This document shows, piece after piece, positions 31,400-41,501 of a DNA stretch of 64,000 nt. The notes below the pieces were generated by a model. The model was given only the letters and a program-made list of their open reading frames with translations. It ran no database searches and was not told where the DNA came from. The number at the start of each line of letters is the position of its first letter. The stretch's first letter is position 1. Source of the stretch: Symbiodinium natans (lineage: Eukaryota; Sar; Dinophyceae; Suessiales; Symbiodiniaceae); the NCBI GenBank assembly GCA_905221605.1, contig CAJNDS010002605.1, positions 77,501 through 141,500 on the forward strand, read 5' to 3'. Made by a program: the position numbers and the translations under genes.

Positions 31400-32005
31400 T
31401 TGAAGTTTACCCGCATCCCGCTCGTCTGCCCCAACAGTGTCTACCAAAACACCTTTAAGGGCTCAGAATTGTCCTCTTTTTCTGCAAAGTTCCAGCAAGT
31501 TTCAAGAAGGGTCCCTAAATCACGAAAACTGCTTTCTTCCCAGCACGCTGGCCCAGGACAACTTCAGGAAAGCTCAAGGAAGTTCATGAGGTCGGAGAAA
31601 AGCTATAGGACACGTTTTACAAGTAGGAAAACACGTTGCGGATCTTTCTGCGGGCCTTCGTTCTTTGTGGTTTGCATCGTTGTTCTGCTGCCATCGTTTG
31701 CTTCTTTTGCTGTTGGTGCTGCTCACACAGGTGTCACCCTTTTTTGTTTGGTCAGGCACATGTCTCCGGCCGGGCGTGCCTATAGGCCAATAACCGATAA
31801 CTCACTACATCGCTGCTGGTCCGTTCGTGATTGGCTGGTGATTTCACTTCTTACTTCAGCGCCACTCACGCGCCTGTTGGGGTTGAGCTTCTACATTTTG
31901 GGGCGAGGCTGTCTAGAGTCTAGATCGGTTTCGCCCCAATCGGCCAAGCTTGGCTGCCAATCTTTGCGGGCTTGCAGCCAGCCTCCTCCTGTGATGCGAT
32001 TTTGA
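31400..32005 (+). CDS. Candidate membrane protein frame, 201 codons
   Basis: Open frame with a basic polar first third (SAKFQQVSRRVPKSRK), then a hydrophobic segment (SFFVVCIVVLLPSFASFAVG) and another near DWLVISLLTSAPL. A long T-rich tract ending GCTGCTCACACAG inside the frame could equally be an intron acceptor at about 31729. An antisense frame with a signal-like start (31913-32161) overlaps. No family recognised. Confidence 0.3.
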   Translation: MKFTRIPLVCPNSVYQNTFKGSELSSFSAKFQQVSRRVPKSRKLLSSQHAGPGQLQESSRKFMRSEKSYRTRFTSRKTRCGSFCGPSFFVVCIVVLLPSFASFAVGAAHTGVTLFCLVRHMSPAGRAYRPITDNSLHRCWSVRDWLVISLLTSAPLTRLLGLSFYILGRGCLESRSVSPQSAKLGCQSLRACSQPPPVMRF

Positions 32006-32672
32006 TGAACCGGTCCTGCCACAGGGTGAGAAGTTGCAGCATGCCTGGCGCCTAGGACAAAAGCTTTCGAGGAATTCCACTCTCCAGGCCGAGGGAACAG
32101 AATCTACGCAGGCCCACGGGGCATCGAATGCAAGAAGGAGGGCCCATAAACAGACCCTCACAAGGAAAACCCCGTGTAGATTGATCTCTGCTGCTTATTA
32201 CTTTTTCTTTGCCATCCGCCTAGCCGATGCATGCTTTTGAATCTACTGGGATCACCGTGCCGCATTCAGCCCCTACAACTCGGTCCCTGTCGATGCGCAG
32301 CATTTCACAGGCAGTGTAGGCGCTGACTGTGAAAGGCGACCTCAGCGGCGCTGCAAGCAGCATCATCCTATTGTCTCGGAGTTTCCCGACCTGGAAAGAT
32401 CATGCCCGTCTTATGGCTCAGAGCCGGTTCGAGGGATGGCCCTCAAAGAAGAATTTGCCAACAAAATGAACACCCCAGCTCAACAAGAATATGGCTGAGG
32501 GAGAAGGCCCTGATTACTCCAACGTCCTGTCCATCCACTTGCCATCCAAGTCATCCTTACGACCCTGCCGCCAGGAGACTCGACCGGCTCCCTGTCCCAG
32601 AGGCATTCCTCCCGAACAACATCAGCGGGCACTGTCCGAACTGTATTTCTCAATCCTGACAATTCGTTACAG

Positions 32673-33675
32673 GGCAAACCTATTTCGTGAGGAATCCGGG
32701 GGGAGCATTGATGGAATCTTCTGCTGCCCAGTACGAGGTGTGGGGTTGCTATATAAGGGCATCGGGGAGCCAGCTCAGCCTAAGACGAATGGACGCAGAC
32801 ATCGACTTTGTCTTCGTCTGCCTCGAATATCTCAAGCTAGAAAAAGTGTTGCCTCGTCAACTGCATCCAGGGACTCATCGCCCAAAATCATCACCTTGGC
32901 ACGTGAGCTCCAACTGCATGCCTGTACGATTTCCCTCCTATCCCTCACGAACTTTAGCATTGTGCGTGTATCTGTTGTTCGCGCTGTCGACCCAGTATTC
33001 TAAGCCTCAACCCTCAGGTTCTACCAGTACAGCATTCTGCTAGCTCAACAGAACCGGGAAAAAAAACAACAACAAAGGAAAACCCCTTAGCACCTCTCAG
33101 GCGCTCCGCTATCGCAGAACACACACGAGATCTGGGGCAGCCCCATGCAGGCCAGGCACCTCTCCCCAGGCGTCGGAGGCCTGCAGCCGCCCTGCGCACA
33201 GCACCCACGCGGCTGTGGCGACCTAGGTGGAGCTTCTGAAGTTCTGAATACCTGTCCCGGCCCAGACGGAGGGGGCAAAGGTAAGTGGGTCTCTGGTGCA
33301 TCATGTATCCCGACATGACCTTTGGCCTCTAATTACAGGTGTCAGAAGGCAGCAACTCCGTTGCTGAGCTCCAGGTGCTGAGCCGGTCAGCCCTCAAAAG
33401 CCCAACCAACGAGGTAACGTAAGGCCAGGAAGCACATCATGCTCATTCTACTCAAACAGCGACAATAGCAATTCTGCTGCTAGACTCTGTGGAGAATGGT
33501 GGAAAGCTTTGCTGCCAACTGGCCTCGCCCATTCGGCACGCCTGGAGACGGACAAGGCTTTGGTGATTCAAGTCAGGGCCTTTGTCTGCCAACAAAAACT
33601 CACACAGCACCTAGGCATGCGACTGTGCATGCTGCGGCACACGACAGGGTGGGGAGGGGAACCATAATGGTTTGA
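32673..33675 (+). CDS. Four-exon gene model, unknown protein
   Basis: Exons 32673-33017, 33170-33280, 33346-33413 and 33484-33675; every junction keeps phase. Donors include a consensus AAAG/GTAAGT (33280) and GAG/GTAACG (33413). Acceptors include CACCTCTCCCCAG (33169). At the third exon an alternative acceptor 7 nt upstream (33338) is also in frame with the exon. About 238 residues: exon 1 has MDADIDFVFVCLEYLKLEK, exon 3 VAELQVLSRSALKS, exon 4 TLWRMVESFAANWPRP. Further 5' exons are expected. No known family recognised. Confidence 0.52.
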
Positions 33676-33691
33676 TGCTTCCAAGTCAGCC

Positions 33692-33919
33692 CTATCTCGA
33701 GGATTTCGTAGCTGCTTTTCCCTTTCCTGATCGGCTACGCAGCCTGGCCTCATCCCCAGGGCAGAGATCCATGAGCTCAACGCACTTGTCACAAATTTCC
33801 TGGGCAGCGAGGCTCGAAGTGTCATCGTTGTCGAGCAAGCTGAACAGCAAAAATTGTGGGCCAACTTGCATGTCCGACATGCGCAGCGTGCAACTGAAAC
33901 TCGAACTTCCAAGTCGAAG
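33692..33919 (-). CDS. 3' exon of a convergent gene
   Basis: After an acceptor (GGGCTTTATAACACAG) the minus-strand frame runs 75 codons to TAG at 33692-33694. First positions are about G35 A26 C21 T18. It reads VGPQFLLFSLLDNDDTSS then AAQEICDKCVELMDLCPGDE, an acidic, Cys-containing helical protein. It ends only 16 bp from the stop of the plus-strand four-exon model, so the two genes would be tail to tail. Confidence 0.42.
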   Translation of the reverse strand, partial: LRLGSSSFSCTLRMSDMQVGPQFLLFSLLDNDDTSSLAAQEICDKCVELMDLCPGDEARLRSRSGKGKAATKSSR

Positions 33920-34141
33920 CTGTGTTATAAAGCCCTAGCTTAATTAAAATGTCGAGCCGGCAGCCTGCTCGGTTCCTTCGCATCTATCTTGACAAGGCAC
34001 CGCCAGCTTGGGCTTGCTGAGCTCTGACACGCCCGGGAGCCTGTGTTCTTGCAGGGATTTCACAGTCTTGTGATTGCCTTGCTTCCCTGTGTTTGCCTAG
34101 CTGGGCCCTCCAGATTATTGGCTTGCACGGTGTTGCATGTT

Positions 34142-34621
34142 TTAAATGCGACTGAATGGAACTGAAGTAGGGTTCATCAGAAAGCACCCCTGCAGTGAGG
34201 GACCCCATTGGTTCGCAGCCATGAACCATTTCGTTCGGCTTGGCTTGGCTTCAGCAGAGGGGGTCGCGGTACACCCCATCGAGTAGTTACGGTTTGAGGC
34301 ATGTCCAGCGAACGCCAGGCTCCTAAACCACTCGGTTGGAGGCCTCATCAAGTGCTGAAGGTGTTTTGCGCGGTCCACCTCCCGGCACAAAGTGGGATGT
34401 GGGGTTGAGGGTTGAGGACCTACAGTAAGGGGAGGGAAGTCGCTCACAGTCGCATTCTCTCGTTCTTGACTTCCTACACTCGCAAACTTTGCAAGGCCAG
34501 CAGAACCAGTGTCACCAGTGAAGGAAGGGACACAGGGTGACCTGCACGGTCTGCACCGGTACCATCCGGCACCGCAAGCAGAACATCTCTTCCCTCGTTC
34601 CCTTCTCTCGCTCCGTTGCAT
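34142..34621 (-). CDS. Putative zinc-binding protein, 159 codons
   Basis: ATG frame with no competing ORF on the other strand. Near the N-terminus, after a run of Arg/Glu, there is C-x2-C-x6-C-x2-C (CSACGAGWYRCRPC), the layout of a zinc ribbon or knuckle. The rest is polar with a central QHLMRPPTEWFRSLAF segment. A GCAG/GTCACC donor-like site follows the Cys cluster, and a TTGCAAAG acceptor-like site follows 57 nt later in the same frame, so a short intron is possible. Ends TAA. Confidence 0.45.
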   Translation of the reverse strand: MQRSERRERGKRCSACGAGWYRCRPCRSPCVPSFTGDTGSAGLAKFASVGSQERENATVSDFPPLTVGPQPSTPHPTLCREVDRAKHLQHLMRPPTEWFRSLAFAGHASNRNYSMGCTATPSAEAKPSRTKWFMAANQWGPSLQGCFLMNPTSVPFSRI

Positions 34622-34633
34622 CCTGAAGAGGCC

Positions 34634-34654
34634 TTAGGGTTTAGGGTTTAGGGT
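34634..34654. repeat. Short telomere-type tract
   Basis: Three TTTAGGG units just upstream of the minus-strand candidate. Confidence 0.9.
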
Positions 34655-34957
34655 TTCTTGCTCGCAAGATCATGCTTGCCATTCTATTTAAGTTGACAGC
34701 AGCCCCGATCCCATTTCATGGACCAGAACTGACAACATACTGACAATGCAGGGTGGCCAACTATGTCCAGGGCCCCTTTTGAGATGATAAGTGGATACGT
34801 CTGATGTCGTCCATGGAAACAGTGAGCGAACTTTTCGCGTCGCGGCCTCCCACTTCAGCTTCTCGGGCAGCCTCGGGCCCGCGTGAAAACCCGAATCAGG
34901 TTGGCAGAAATCTCAGCACTAGTCACTAGTCGTTCTTGTTTTCTCTGTTTCATGCAG

Positions 34958-35082
34958 ATTTGACATCTGACTGTCAGAAAGCCCTAACAAAGCACCATAC
35001 TTTCTCGTGGTGCCGAGATGCACTGAGAGCAGAGTGGCCTCCTTCGCCATGATCCGCCGCCGCTCGAACCTGGGAGCATGAG
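34958..35082 (+). CDS. Exon-like segment with strong acceptor and donor
   Basis: Bounded by TTGTTTTCTCTGTTTCATGCAG and ATGAG/GTGAGG. In the only usable frame it reads LTSDCQKALTKHHTF and SWCRDALRAEWPPSP, then TGA, then ten further sense codons to the donor. It may be a terminal coding exon whose 3' UTR is spliced, or a non-coding exon. A frame change by splicing is not possible within it. Confidence 0.38.
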
Positions 35083-35204
35083 GTGAGGATGACTTTCGCT
35101 AACCAGAATGCAGTTTCGACTTGCTCTCACGAGTTTACAAGGTGCTCGGTTTCAAGAAAACTGTTGTTGCTAGTGCGCCTCTGACAAGGCAGATTAGAGA
35201 CAAA

Positions 35205-35335
35205 TGAGTTTGTTGAGGCTATTGAGATTGTGGAGGCTGTTGAGGTTGCTGAGGTTTCTGAGGTTGTTGAGGTTGCTGAGGTTTCTGAGGTTTCTGAGGA
35301 GGTTGTTTTTGCTGTTGCTGTTATTGCTGTTGTGG
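35205..35335. repeat. Imperfect 9-bp repeat (TGAGGTTGC)
   Basis: About a dozen TGAGGTT(G/T)(C/T) units. The plus frame reads EVAEVSEVV-type repeats, the minus frame NLRNLSNLN. First-position G is extreme only because of the repeat, so no coding claim is made. Confidence 0.85.
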
Positions 35336-35586
35336 TTGCTGCGGAGGCTCACGCTGACAAGCTGGCGAGGACTTGGTTCGAAGTGATCTCCCATCGGCAT
35401 CACGAGCCACTGACTGCTTGACATGTTGTGTCAGGGTCATGAAATAAGACAGGCAGGACTTTAGGAACCATCCGGATTCCGTCACCTAGTCTCTCGGTCG
35501 GCTGTCCTACTGTTGGGGCAAACTTGCTTCGGATCCTTCTGCCTGCAACCTTCGCAAACAAGGCAGAAGGCTCCCGAAGATTTGCC

Positions 35587-35624
35587 GGGGGGGGGGGGGG
35601 GGGGGGGGGGGGGGCGGGGGGGGA
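35587..35624. repeat. Long poly-G run
   Basis: About 28 uninterrupted G, then C, then eight or nine G. Likely length-unstable and a risk for assembly error. Confidence 0.95.
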
Positions 35625-35771
35625 TGGCTTGCCCAGGCACATGAGCGCCAAGAACTCTTTGATCTTTCTCCTGGCGTGGTGGCAGAAGCCCACCGTTCAA
35701 CCCCCCCCGCATCTTTGTTCCAGAGCTTGTAACGAGAGACACCGGCAAGGATCCAGAACGACTAAACTTGA

Positions 35772-36326
35772 CTAAGCCCGCTTGCGATGCGGGGCTACAT
35801 TTATTACGCCACCCTGTGGGCACCGAAACCAACACATGAAGCTCGGGGCATGAACTCGTCGCCCCGTAAGATCCCTGACCCCACATGACCCGCAGCCTGT
35901 CAAGGCTTCAGAACCCTGAACGCTATGGGCCTGCATTGCTGGTCCATCTTCAGCTTCTTCATGTGCATCCGCACCTTGCTTGCGGACAAGTTTCTTCGCA
36001 GGTCCCCGCAGGTTTAAACAGCATTGCCACGAGCCAGCATCTTCTGTTTTCTGGCCGCGGCACGGCGAAGAGCTCGTCAGTGAAGGACCGGCTGCGCTCT
36101 GAAATCTTGAAGTATGCTTGCGTGAGCGAAGCCACCTTAGAGTCAGGTGAAAGGAAAATAGGCATGAAGATCCAAACTTAGAGATTCGCTTTAGCACATG
36201 CCTGCACGGCTTCGGGGGTGCTTTGAAGCAGACCTGCACTGGGAGCAAAATACTGTAAAATACAGCAAAAAGGGGGTGGGGGACCAAGGCCCAGGTTTTT
36301 CGGGCCTCGGGATACATCCTGGCCAA
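35772..36326 (-). CDS. Candidate gene, up to 184 codons
   Basis: The last 74 codons have 46% G at first positions. They read KKLVRKQGADAHEEAEDG, then a Cys-containing tail (GCGSCGVRDL ... CWFRCPQG) ending TAG. The upstream part of the frame is less typical. A second minus frame over 35959-36165 (SKVASLTQAYFKISERSRSF) also looks coding, so an intron between the two frames is likely. The plus-strand frame 36198-36488 overlaps the 5' part and has good codon bias too. Function unknown. Confidence 0.42.
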   Translation of the reverse strand: MARMYPEARKTWALVPHPLFAVFYSILLPVQVCFKAPPKPCRHVLKRISKFGSSCLFSFHLTLRWLRSRKHTSRFQSAAGPSLTSSSPCRGQKTEDAGSWQCCLNLRGPAKKLVRKQGADAHEEAEDGPAMQAHSVQGSEALTGCGSCGVRDLTGRRVHAPSFMCWFRCPQGGVINVAPHRKRA

Positions 36327-36488
36327 GGGGGCATCGGTGAGGACTTTACATCATTTGGCCACATGGAGTGGCCGAGAAGAATCTTGCTCAGATACGATGC
36401 TTGCGAGGCACCGAGATTGCAAAGGCAGAAAGCGCAAAGAACCTCGGACAATCAGGCACCGGCATGCGCATTCTGTGCATGTGCGTAG
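36198..36488 (+). CDS. Candidate CDS, 96 codons
   Basis: ATG frame with 37% G at first positions (36 of 96). Reads CFEADLHWEQNTVKYSKKG and a Gly-rich middle, ending with several Cys and TAG. An ATCG/GTGAGG donor and GAATCTTGCTCAG acceptor inside would remove 56 nt and give a basic C-terminus instead, also in phase. It conflicts with the minus-strand candidate at 35772-36326; only one of the two may be real in the overlap. Confidence 0.33.
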   Translation: MPARLRGCFEADLHWEQNTVKYSKKGVGDQGPGFSGLGIHPGQGGIGEDFTSFGHMEWPRRILLRYDACEAPRLQRQKAQRTSDNQAPACAFCACA

Positions 36489-37403
36489 TGTGTATGTACG
36501 AATGTAAATTAAGATGCTGAAGTATATGCATATGTGCATGTAGGCCTGAACAAACAGACCGTCACTGAGGTATTGGGTGCATGACGTAGAAAGAGTCACA
36601 AAACTTACACCTCAACCCCGACGGGGACGATCAAAAAAGCCGCTAGCCAAGCCCGAAAGCACAGTCCGCACAAGGCTATGGCCACAGCGGAAACCCACGT
36701 GCAAAGCTTTGCAGCTGTTTGCTTAACATGCGGCGTTTAAATGGTTACGTACGCATGCCCATGCATACCACAAGCATGCCTAAGCCTGATCTTTATCTCC
36801 TGAGGATTGCTGTGTTTCACCTTGTCGGGCGACATGTGAGGCACGGCACGTCAAGGATTCCCAACGGTGCAGCTGAGGCGCATGAACAGCAGGACAAAGA
36901 CCCGCTCAGCCAAGTTCACCTCGGCTGCAGGCGGGCGAAAACAAGCACCGTCTAGTTCTATCAACGCGCCTAGAGAATGAGTTGGGTTTTGGAGTGACCA
37001 GAAAGCATCGCATCTCCGTCAGGGAGCTGGAGTGACCTCGGCCGGCATGGTCCTGCGCGGTACATCAAGTCCGAAAGAAACTTTGTGTGTAGAAGTGCGT
37101 GACAAATTCTTATCATTGGGCGCGGCACTATTTACAATACGCTGCTAATGCTGTAGGCTCAAAAAGCTGCAGAACTGTGAATGGCTCGTACTTCTGTGCA
37201 CAGCTGAAGCTCGGCTGTGATGCAGTTATTCTGCTCTGCTGGCGCAGTGCCGCAGAAGCCCCCCATTCTCAGACCCAGGACATGATGTCTGGCGAATCGA
37301 AACATGGTTTTCAAGTTCAGGCCCGAGTCCTCATAACTCCCAACGTCCAATAGAAGCAGAAAATGTACCTGCAAGCGAGGCGTAGAACGAGAGAAATGAA
37401 CAG

Positions 37404-37727
37404 TCGAAGCAACAGTCTGCATCTTGCCATGGGGGTGAGTAAGAAGTCTGGATCCTTCGTCCTAGGCTGGATGCTTGCAGTTACGCAAATTGCCCCTCCA
37501 AGGTCCTCCTTCTTCTCCCTACTATCCCTGGACCAAGGGACGACTCTGACGTCGGCCGGTCGACCCAACGCCAAACTTCTTGCTCCGGGCCATGGGTCCT
37601 GTTCAAGCACCACGGGAAGAGTGAGTTATTATTAGTTCCCAGGCGGTTGCCACCTTTCTGAGGGCTGTACAGAGACTGCTTCGAGGGAAGGAAGAGAGGC
37701 GCACCCGCCCGGCCCCCAGTCCTGTAG
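37404..37727 (+). CDS. Three-exon 3' end of an unknown gene
   Basis: Exons: about 37404-37434 (ends at GGGG/GTGAGT), 37538-37620 (ends AAGA/GTGAGT) and 37663-37727 (stop TAG). The introns are 103 and 42 nt. The second acceptor is TCTTCTCCCTACTATCCCTGGACCAAG and the third is CACCTTTCTGAG. Both junctions rebuild codons in phase. The product ends DVGRSTQRQTSCSGPWVLF ... LYRDCFEGRKRGAPARPPVL. The first short exon is the least certain. No family recognised. It converges with the minus-strand candidate at 37.7-38.2 kb. Confidence 0.45.
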
Positions 37728-37896
37728 ATGGTCGTCCAGTGAGGTACTTGCGCAAACTCCTGTCGAGGCACTTCGGCTTTTTGGCGACACCGCAGGTCGG
37801 TCGATATATATCTCCTTCCTACAACTACATTGAATCCGCCTCGTCCGAAATCATCCGCAGCAGGCAGGGTCTCTGAAGGGTTCAGATGCGGGTAGC

Positions 37897-38175
37897 CTAG
37901 ACGATCTTTGAACAAATCCTGATGCAGCACTTTTTAAGGAGGGGGAAAGATGCCCGGATATGTTTGACATGAAGCTCCTGGTACATCTCATTGGGCATGA
38001 GATCTGTGATGAGGCTTTCCTCGTGAGGACCGAAGTTCACATTACAAAAGTGGCTACGAGACCGCGCGAGGCCCTGAGACGCGTTTAGTGATTCGTCGAC
38101 ATTCGCCTCGAGTCTCAGGAGATGGTATGGTTCTGGGACAACCGCTGGTTTGACTCTTGCGGCTGATGCATGCAT
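37897..38175 (-). CDS. Candidate CDS or first exon, 92 codons
   Basis: ATG at 38175 opens a frame without plus-strand competition. It reads PEPYHLLRLEANVDESLN, then HEESLITDLMPNEMYQELHV, and ends in a basic Cys-rich tail at TAG. A different minus frame continuing 37730-37930 (LGYPHLNPSETLPAADDFG) also looks coding, so an intron near 37940-37980 joining the two is plausible; the pyrimidine run TCTTTCCCCCTCCTTAAAAAG would be its acceptor. Confidence 0.4.
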   Translation of the reverse strand: MHASAARVKPAVVPEPYHLLRLEANVDESLNASQGLARSRSHFCNVNFGPHEESLITDLMPNEMYQELHVKHIRASFPLLKKCCIRICSKIV

Positions 38176-38368
38176 GGCGATCCGTGACCTAACAGTGGCA
38201 GCCTGACGTCAGTGCAGACAATTCTCAACTCTGTACATGCACCTTCTTGAGAAAGTATCCTGAATAAGCCCTTGACAAACTGAAGCAAAAGATCCTGAAC
38301 CTCGCTGTGAGATCATCTAGTCTAAGTCTACCAAAACCGGAGGTCGGGCCGGCGTTTCTGCTAAACAA

Positions 38369-38845
38369 TCACGCTGAGCTTTCAGGCGAGCCTCTGCAAT
38401 AGCAGCCCAGTAGCAGGAACAAGAGCAAACCCTGAACCCTAAAGGATGCAGGTGAGCGGCCGGACTCCCAACGATCCAGAAGATGCACGCGCTCCAGTGG
38501 CCTTGGATTGGAGCATGGCTCAGGGTTTTGTCGCTCCCGCATAGCATGGCATAGGTTTTTTTTTTGGCACCGGACTAGCCACAGCACGGCAGGGTTTGAA
38601 GGTCGGCTTGGGAGAAAGCAGGAAAACTTAAACTCCAAGGATAGGCCAGCGGCCAGTCTCGCCTCGGGATAGCGTCCTATATGGCATTCAGAAGAGGAAA
38701 TGTTAGCGTCATTGGGAGCCCCCTCATAGGGTTTAGAGTTTTGGGTTTGGGGTTTAGGGAGAGCGCGGCGAGATGGCTCTGATTCGGCCATGGCAGGCAA
38801 GGAGCAAATGGCAACAACAATGACGAGGATGCGAACCAGCATCAT
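38369..38845 (-). CDS. Candidate secreted protein with embedded repeat DNA
   Basis: ATG at 38845 starts MMLVRILVIVVAICSLPAMA, a well-formed signal peptide, followed by a polar region, 158 residues in all. Residues about 29-40 (ALPKPQTQNSKP) are encoded by a degenerate CCCTAAACCC tract. Residues about 80-100 (SNPAVLWLVRCQK) match a repeat also found at 63.36-63.40 kb. The frame therefore either absorbed repeats or loses them by splicing. The in-frame sequence upstream of the ATG is open but unlike coding. Confidence 0.4.
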   Translation of the reverse strand: MMLVRILVIVVAICSLPAMAESEPSRRALPKPQTQNSKPYEGAPNDANISSSECHIGRYPEARLAAGLSLEFKFSCFLPSRPSNPAVLWLVRCQKKNLCHAMRERQNPEPCSNPRPLERVHLLDRWESGRSPASFRVQGLLLFLLLGCYCRGSPESSA

Positions 38846-39111
38846 CGACCTGGAGTTCTTTTGAGGCAGCTTTGGTGGAAACGTCAGTGGAAACCCACAC
38901 TCTTTCTCAAAACTTGAGCATGGCCGGGCCACTGCACCAGGAGCACGGAGCCAATCTCGTCCTCAACACGCTCCCACAGCTTTCCTCAGCTTCCCAATTC
39001 GGAGGTTGCAAGGGCAGTTGGCCTCAAGACATATCTTCAAAACAGCTGGTCATGACGCGATGGTCGTGGTTCAGGATGTTCTACGAAGAAGGGCCCGAAG
39101 GCGCATGGGCC

Positions 39112-39480
39112 TAGGCCCGAAACCCTGCAAACCCTAAACCCTAAACCCTAAACCCTAAACCCTAAACCCTGCAAACCCTAAACCCTGCAAACCCTAAACC
39201 CTGCAAACCCTAAACCCTAAACCCTAAACCCTAAACCCTAAACCCTAAACCCTAAACCCTAAACCCTAAACCCTAAACCCTAAAGCGCTGAACTTGCTTG
39301 CCAAGGATCGGAGCTTGGCCATGCGAAGCCTTTTGAGGGGAAGGACACGAGAAATAGGGGCACCCTTTCTGAGGGTCGATTCTATTCTGTTTCGGGTTTA
39401 GGGTTTAGGGTTTAGGGTTTAGGGTTTAGGCTTTAGGGTTTAGGGTTTCGGGTTTAGGGTTTGGGGTTTAGGGTATAAAA
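39112..39480. repeat. Two telomere-type arrays in opposite orientation
   Basis: 39119-39283 is almost pure CCCTAAA with a few GCAAACCC interruptions (about 22 units). 39388-39472 is TTTAGGG in the other direction (about 12 units). The spacer of about 105 bp holds unrelated sequence, with GGGGCACCC near both inner and outer edges (39358 and 39480). Confidence 0.95.
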
Positions 39481-39499
39481 GGGGGCACCCCTATTTTGG

Positions 39500-40660
39500 G
39501 AAATACCCACACGGAAAAGCAGCAAAAAGAGGGCCACCGGTCCCGCGCACGAAAGATGCGCAGCCAACTTCACTCCGGTGCCATCCCCGAACTCTGGAGC
39601 GCTGCTCTTATTGAATGTAAGGGAGTTGCCCAAGATTAGGGTTTAGGGACCGATTTTAGGGTGAGGGTAAGGAATTCTAGTATCCTGGGGTATGTTAGGG
39701 GTACCCCAATTTTCAGAAACCCCTTCAAAATCCCTTAAATCAGCCAAGGAGCATGCGCATCAACCTCATCAGGCGAAGAAACTTCACCACCTGCACGTGG
39801 GGGGGGGGGGGGTGATCCAAGATACTTCAATTCATGCCTTGAACTGTGTGATGGAACAGACTCACTACCGTTACATTAGACAGGTCGATCAGGGAAGGGA
39901 AGGGAGCCCCGGGAGTCCCAGGAGATGGCACGGATCTACCATCTACCCACGTCTCGCCGTCGAGGAGACTTGTTCTCCCCAATTTGAACCCCAGAGGTGG
40001 TTTGCAGATCAAGCCCAGGATGGAATTCATTGGGCTTCCTGGCTTTTATGGCCGTGGCTCCTCAAATGTCGCAACCCGAACAACCGGCACTTCTCGGCTT
40101 GAAAGGCTGCCCGGCCCAGCCTTGAGCAGCTTGGCGGCCTGGGTGGAACCACCTCCTGCTTCCAGGCTTGTTGTTTGGCTCTTCATTTCATTCGTGATTA
40201 AGGAGCTCCCTAAGACCTAAGATGCTGCTTAAAGAAGCCGTGCATTGAAGGCTCCCTCCCACTAGCTGCGACCGTGCCTTCTTCGCTTCCGGCGAAGATC
40301 GAGACTAAGCGGGGCCATGGAACCTAGGTTCGGCTGAGAAGGGGTTCCGGGAGGGGGGGCACATCGGGTAGGGTCCTGTGCAAAATGAGCATTGCCCCCC
40401 CCCCCCCCCTCCCGCCCCCTCCTCCATCCCCCACCCACTTCCCCGCGCGACTTGTAGCAGTTCGGCTTGTGCAGCGCATACTTGGGACTTCGTCCTTTGG
40501 CTTGTGGGGAAGCCGGAGTGACCCATTAAGTGACCCATTCCAAGACAAGTGCTGGTCTGGTCTTTGGGCAGGCTGACCTATGAATCGGGGTCCCAATCAC
40601 GGAGAACATCCCAAACTGGATTCATCATCCCACTGCCCGAGTACAAGGCATAAGGCTTCT
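39500..40660. other. Ambiguous region
   Basis: Plus frame 39692-40102 and minus frame 39827-40030 overlap, and both have coding-like codon positions; I cannot pick a strand. Poly-G (39799-39812) and poly-C (40395-40410) runs are present. Nothing else is supported. Confidence 0.25.
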
Positions 40661-40762
40661 CCTTTTGCCGGGTCGAAGCGGGCTCTGGGAGCATCTTCAA
40701 TTCTTTCGTGCTGGGGATGATGGCACTAGTTGCTCCTTGTTTTCTTTCGACTCTTCACACTC

Positions 40763-40879
40763 TCTTCTTCTTCTTCATCTTCTTCTTCTTCTTCTTCTTC
40801 TTCTTCTTCTCCTCCTCCCTGCTGAAGAGAGTATCCCTTCCTTCCTTCCACAGCCGAAGATCCCCCCCTTGCGGGAGTA

Positions 40880-40915
<36 letters not shown>
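40763..40915. repeat. (CTT)n and (CT)n microsatellites
   Basis: About 14 CTT triplets at 40765-40811, then (CT)n of about 15 units at 40883-40912 running into (GT)n. Confidence 0.95.
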
Positions 40916-40918
<3 letters not shown>

Positions 40919-41501
40919 CAGTGTCAGTGTGTGGCCTCCGGCGCTCCAGACAGCCCCTTTAGCCCGTCTCAACCCAACGCTGAAACCACAGTCGATGCCC
41001 GACCCCCAAGTGCCAGGAAAAGGGGCCGTGCTGAAGAAGTCGATGCCAAACCAACCTCGGGCCTGGGTCGACAAGGCGGGGGAGGGGGGGGGGGGCTAAG
41101 GGCTTGATGATCTGCATGCCGGAGGGATCCTAATCAAATAATTCCGACGCCGTCTAACACCTGTTGTGCTGTTTACAAAATTTGCCAAGCCGGTTAAGTG
41201 GGGCTGTGAAGAACTACAGCACGTCATTGTGAGCGGTTTTGCACAGCTACTTGTGCAGGTTGTTGTGTTCACGGCATCTTGGAAAGACTGACAGGGGCCA
41301 TCCAAGGCTTTCTCAAATTTGTGTAGTTACATCCCCAAACCTCAAGGATTGACCCCCGCCCCCCAAAAGGTCTTAAAGACATGCTCTCCGATCTGCAGCC
41401 AACAAGCATAAACAGTGGCAATCGCTCTCCTGCGAAATGGAAGGAGATGAACTTGGGACTCAGGGCTTTGAACGATTTGTTTGGTTTGTGCCATGTGCAG
41501 C

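Noticed and set aside
14435-35082. Hypothesis that TGA is read as Trp, because coding-like frames at 14.48, 15.0-15.1, 24.52 and 35.0 kb continue past TGA
   Set aside because: The best-supported exons (8.1-8.6, 32.7-33.7, 44.2-44.5, 45.3-45.7, 63.7-64.0 kb) use only TGG for Trp and contain no internal TGA. In GC-balanced DNA chance read-through frames are common.
40665-41107. 144-codon plus-strand ORF across the CTT/CT repeats
   Set aside because: Poly-Leu/Ser low complexity with no exon signals.
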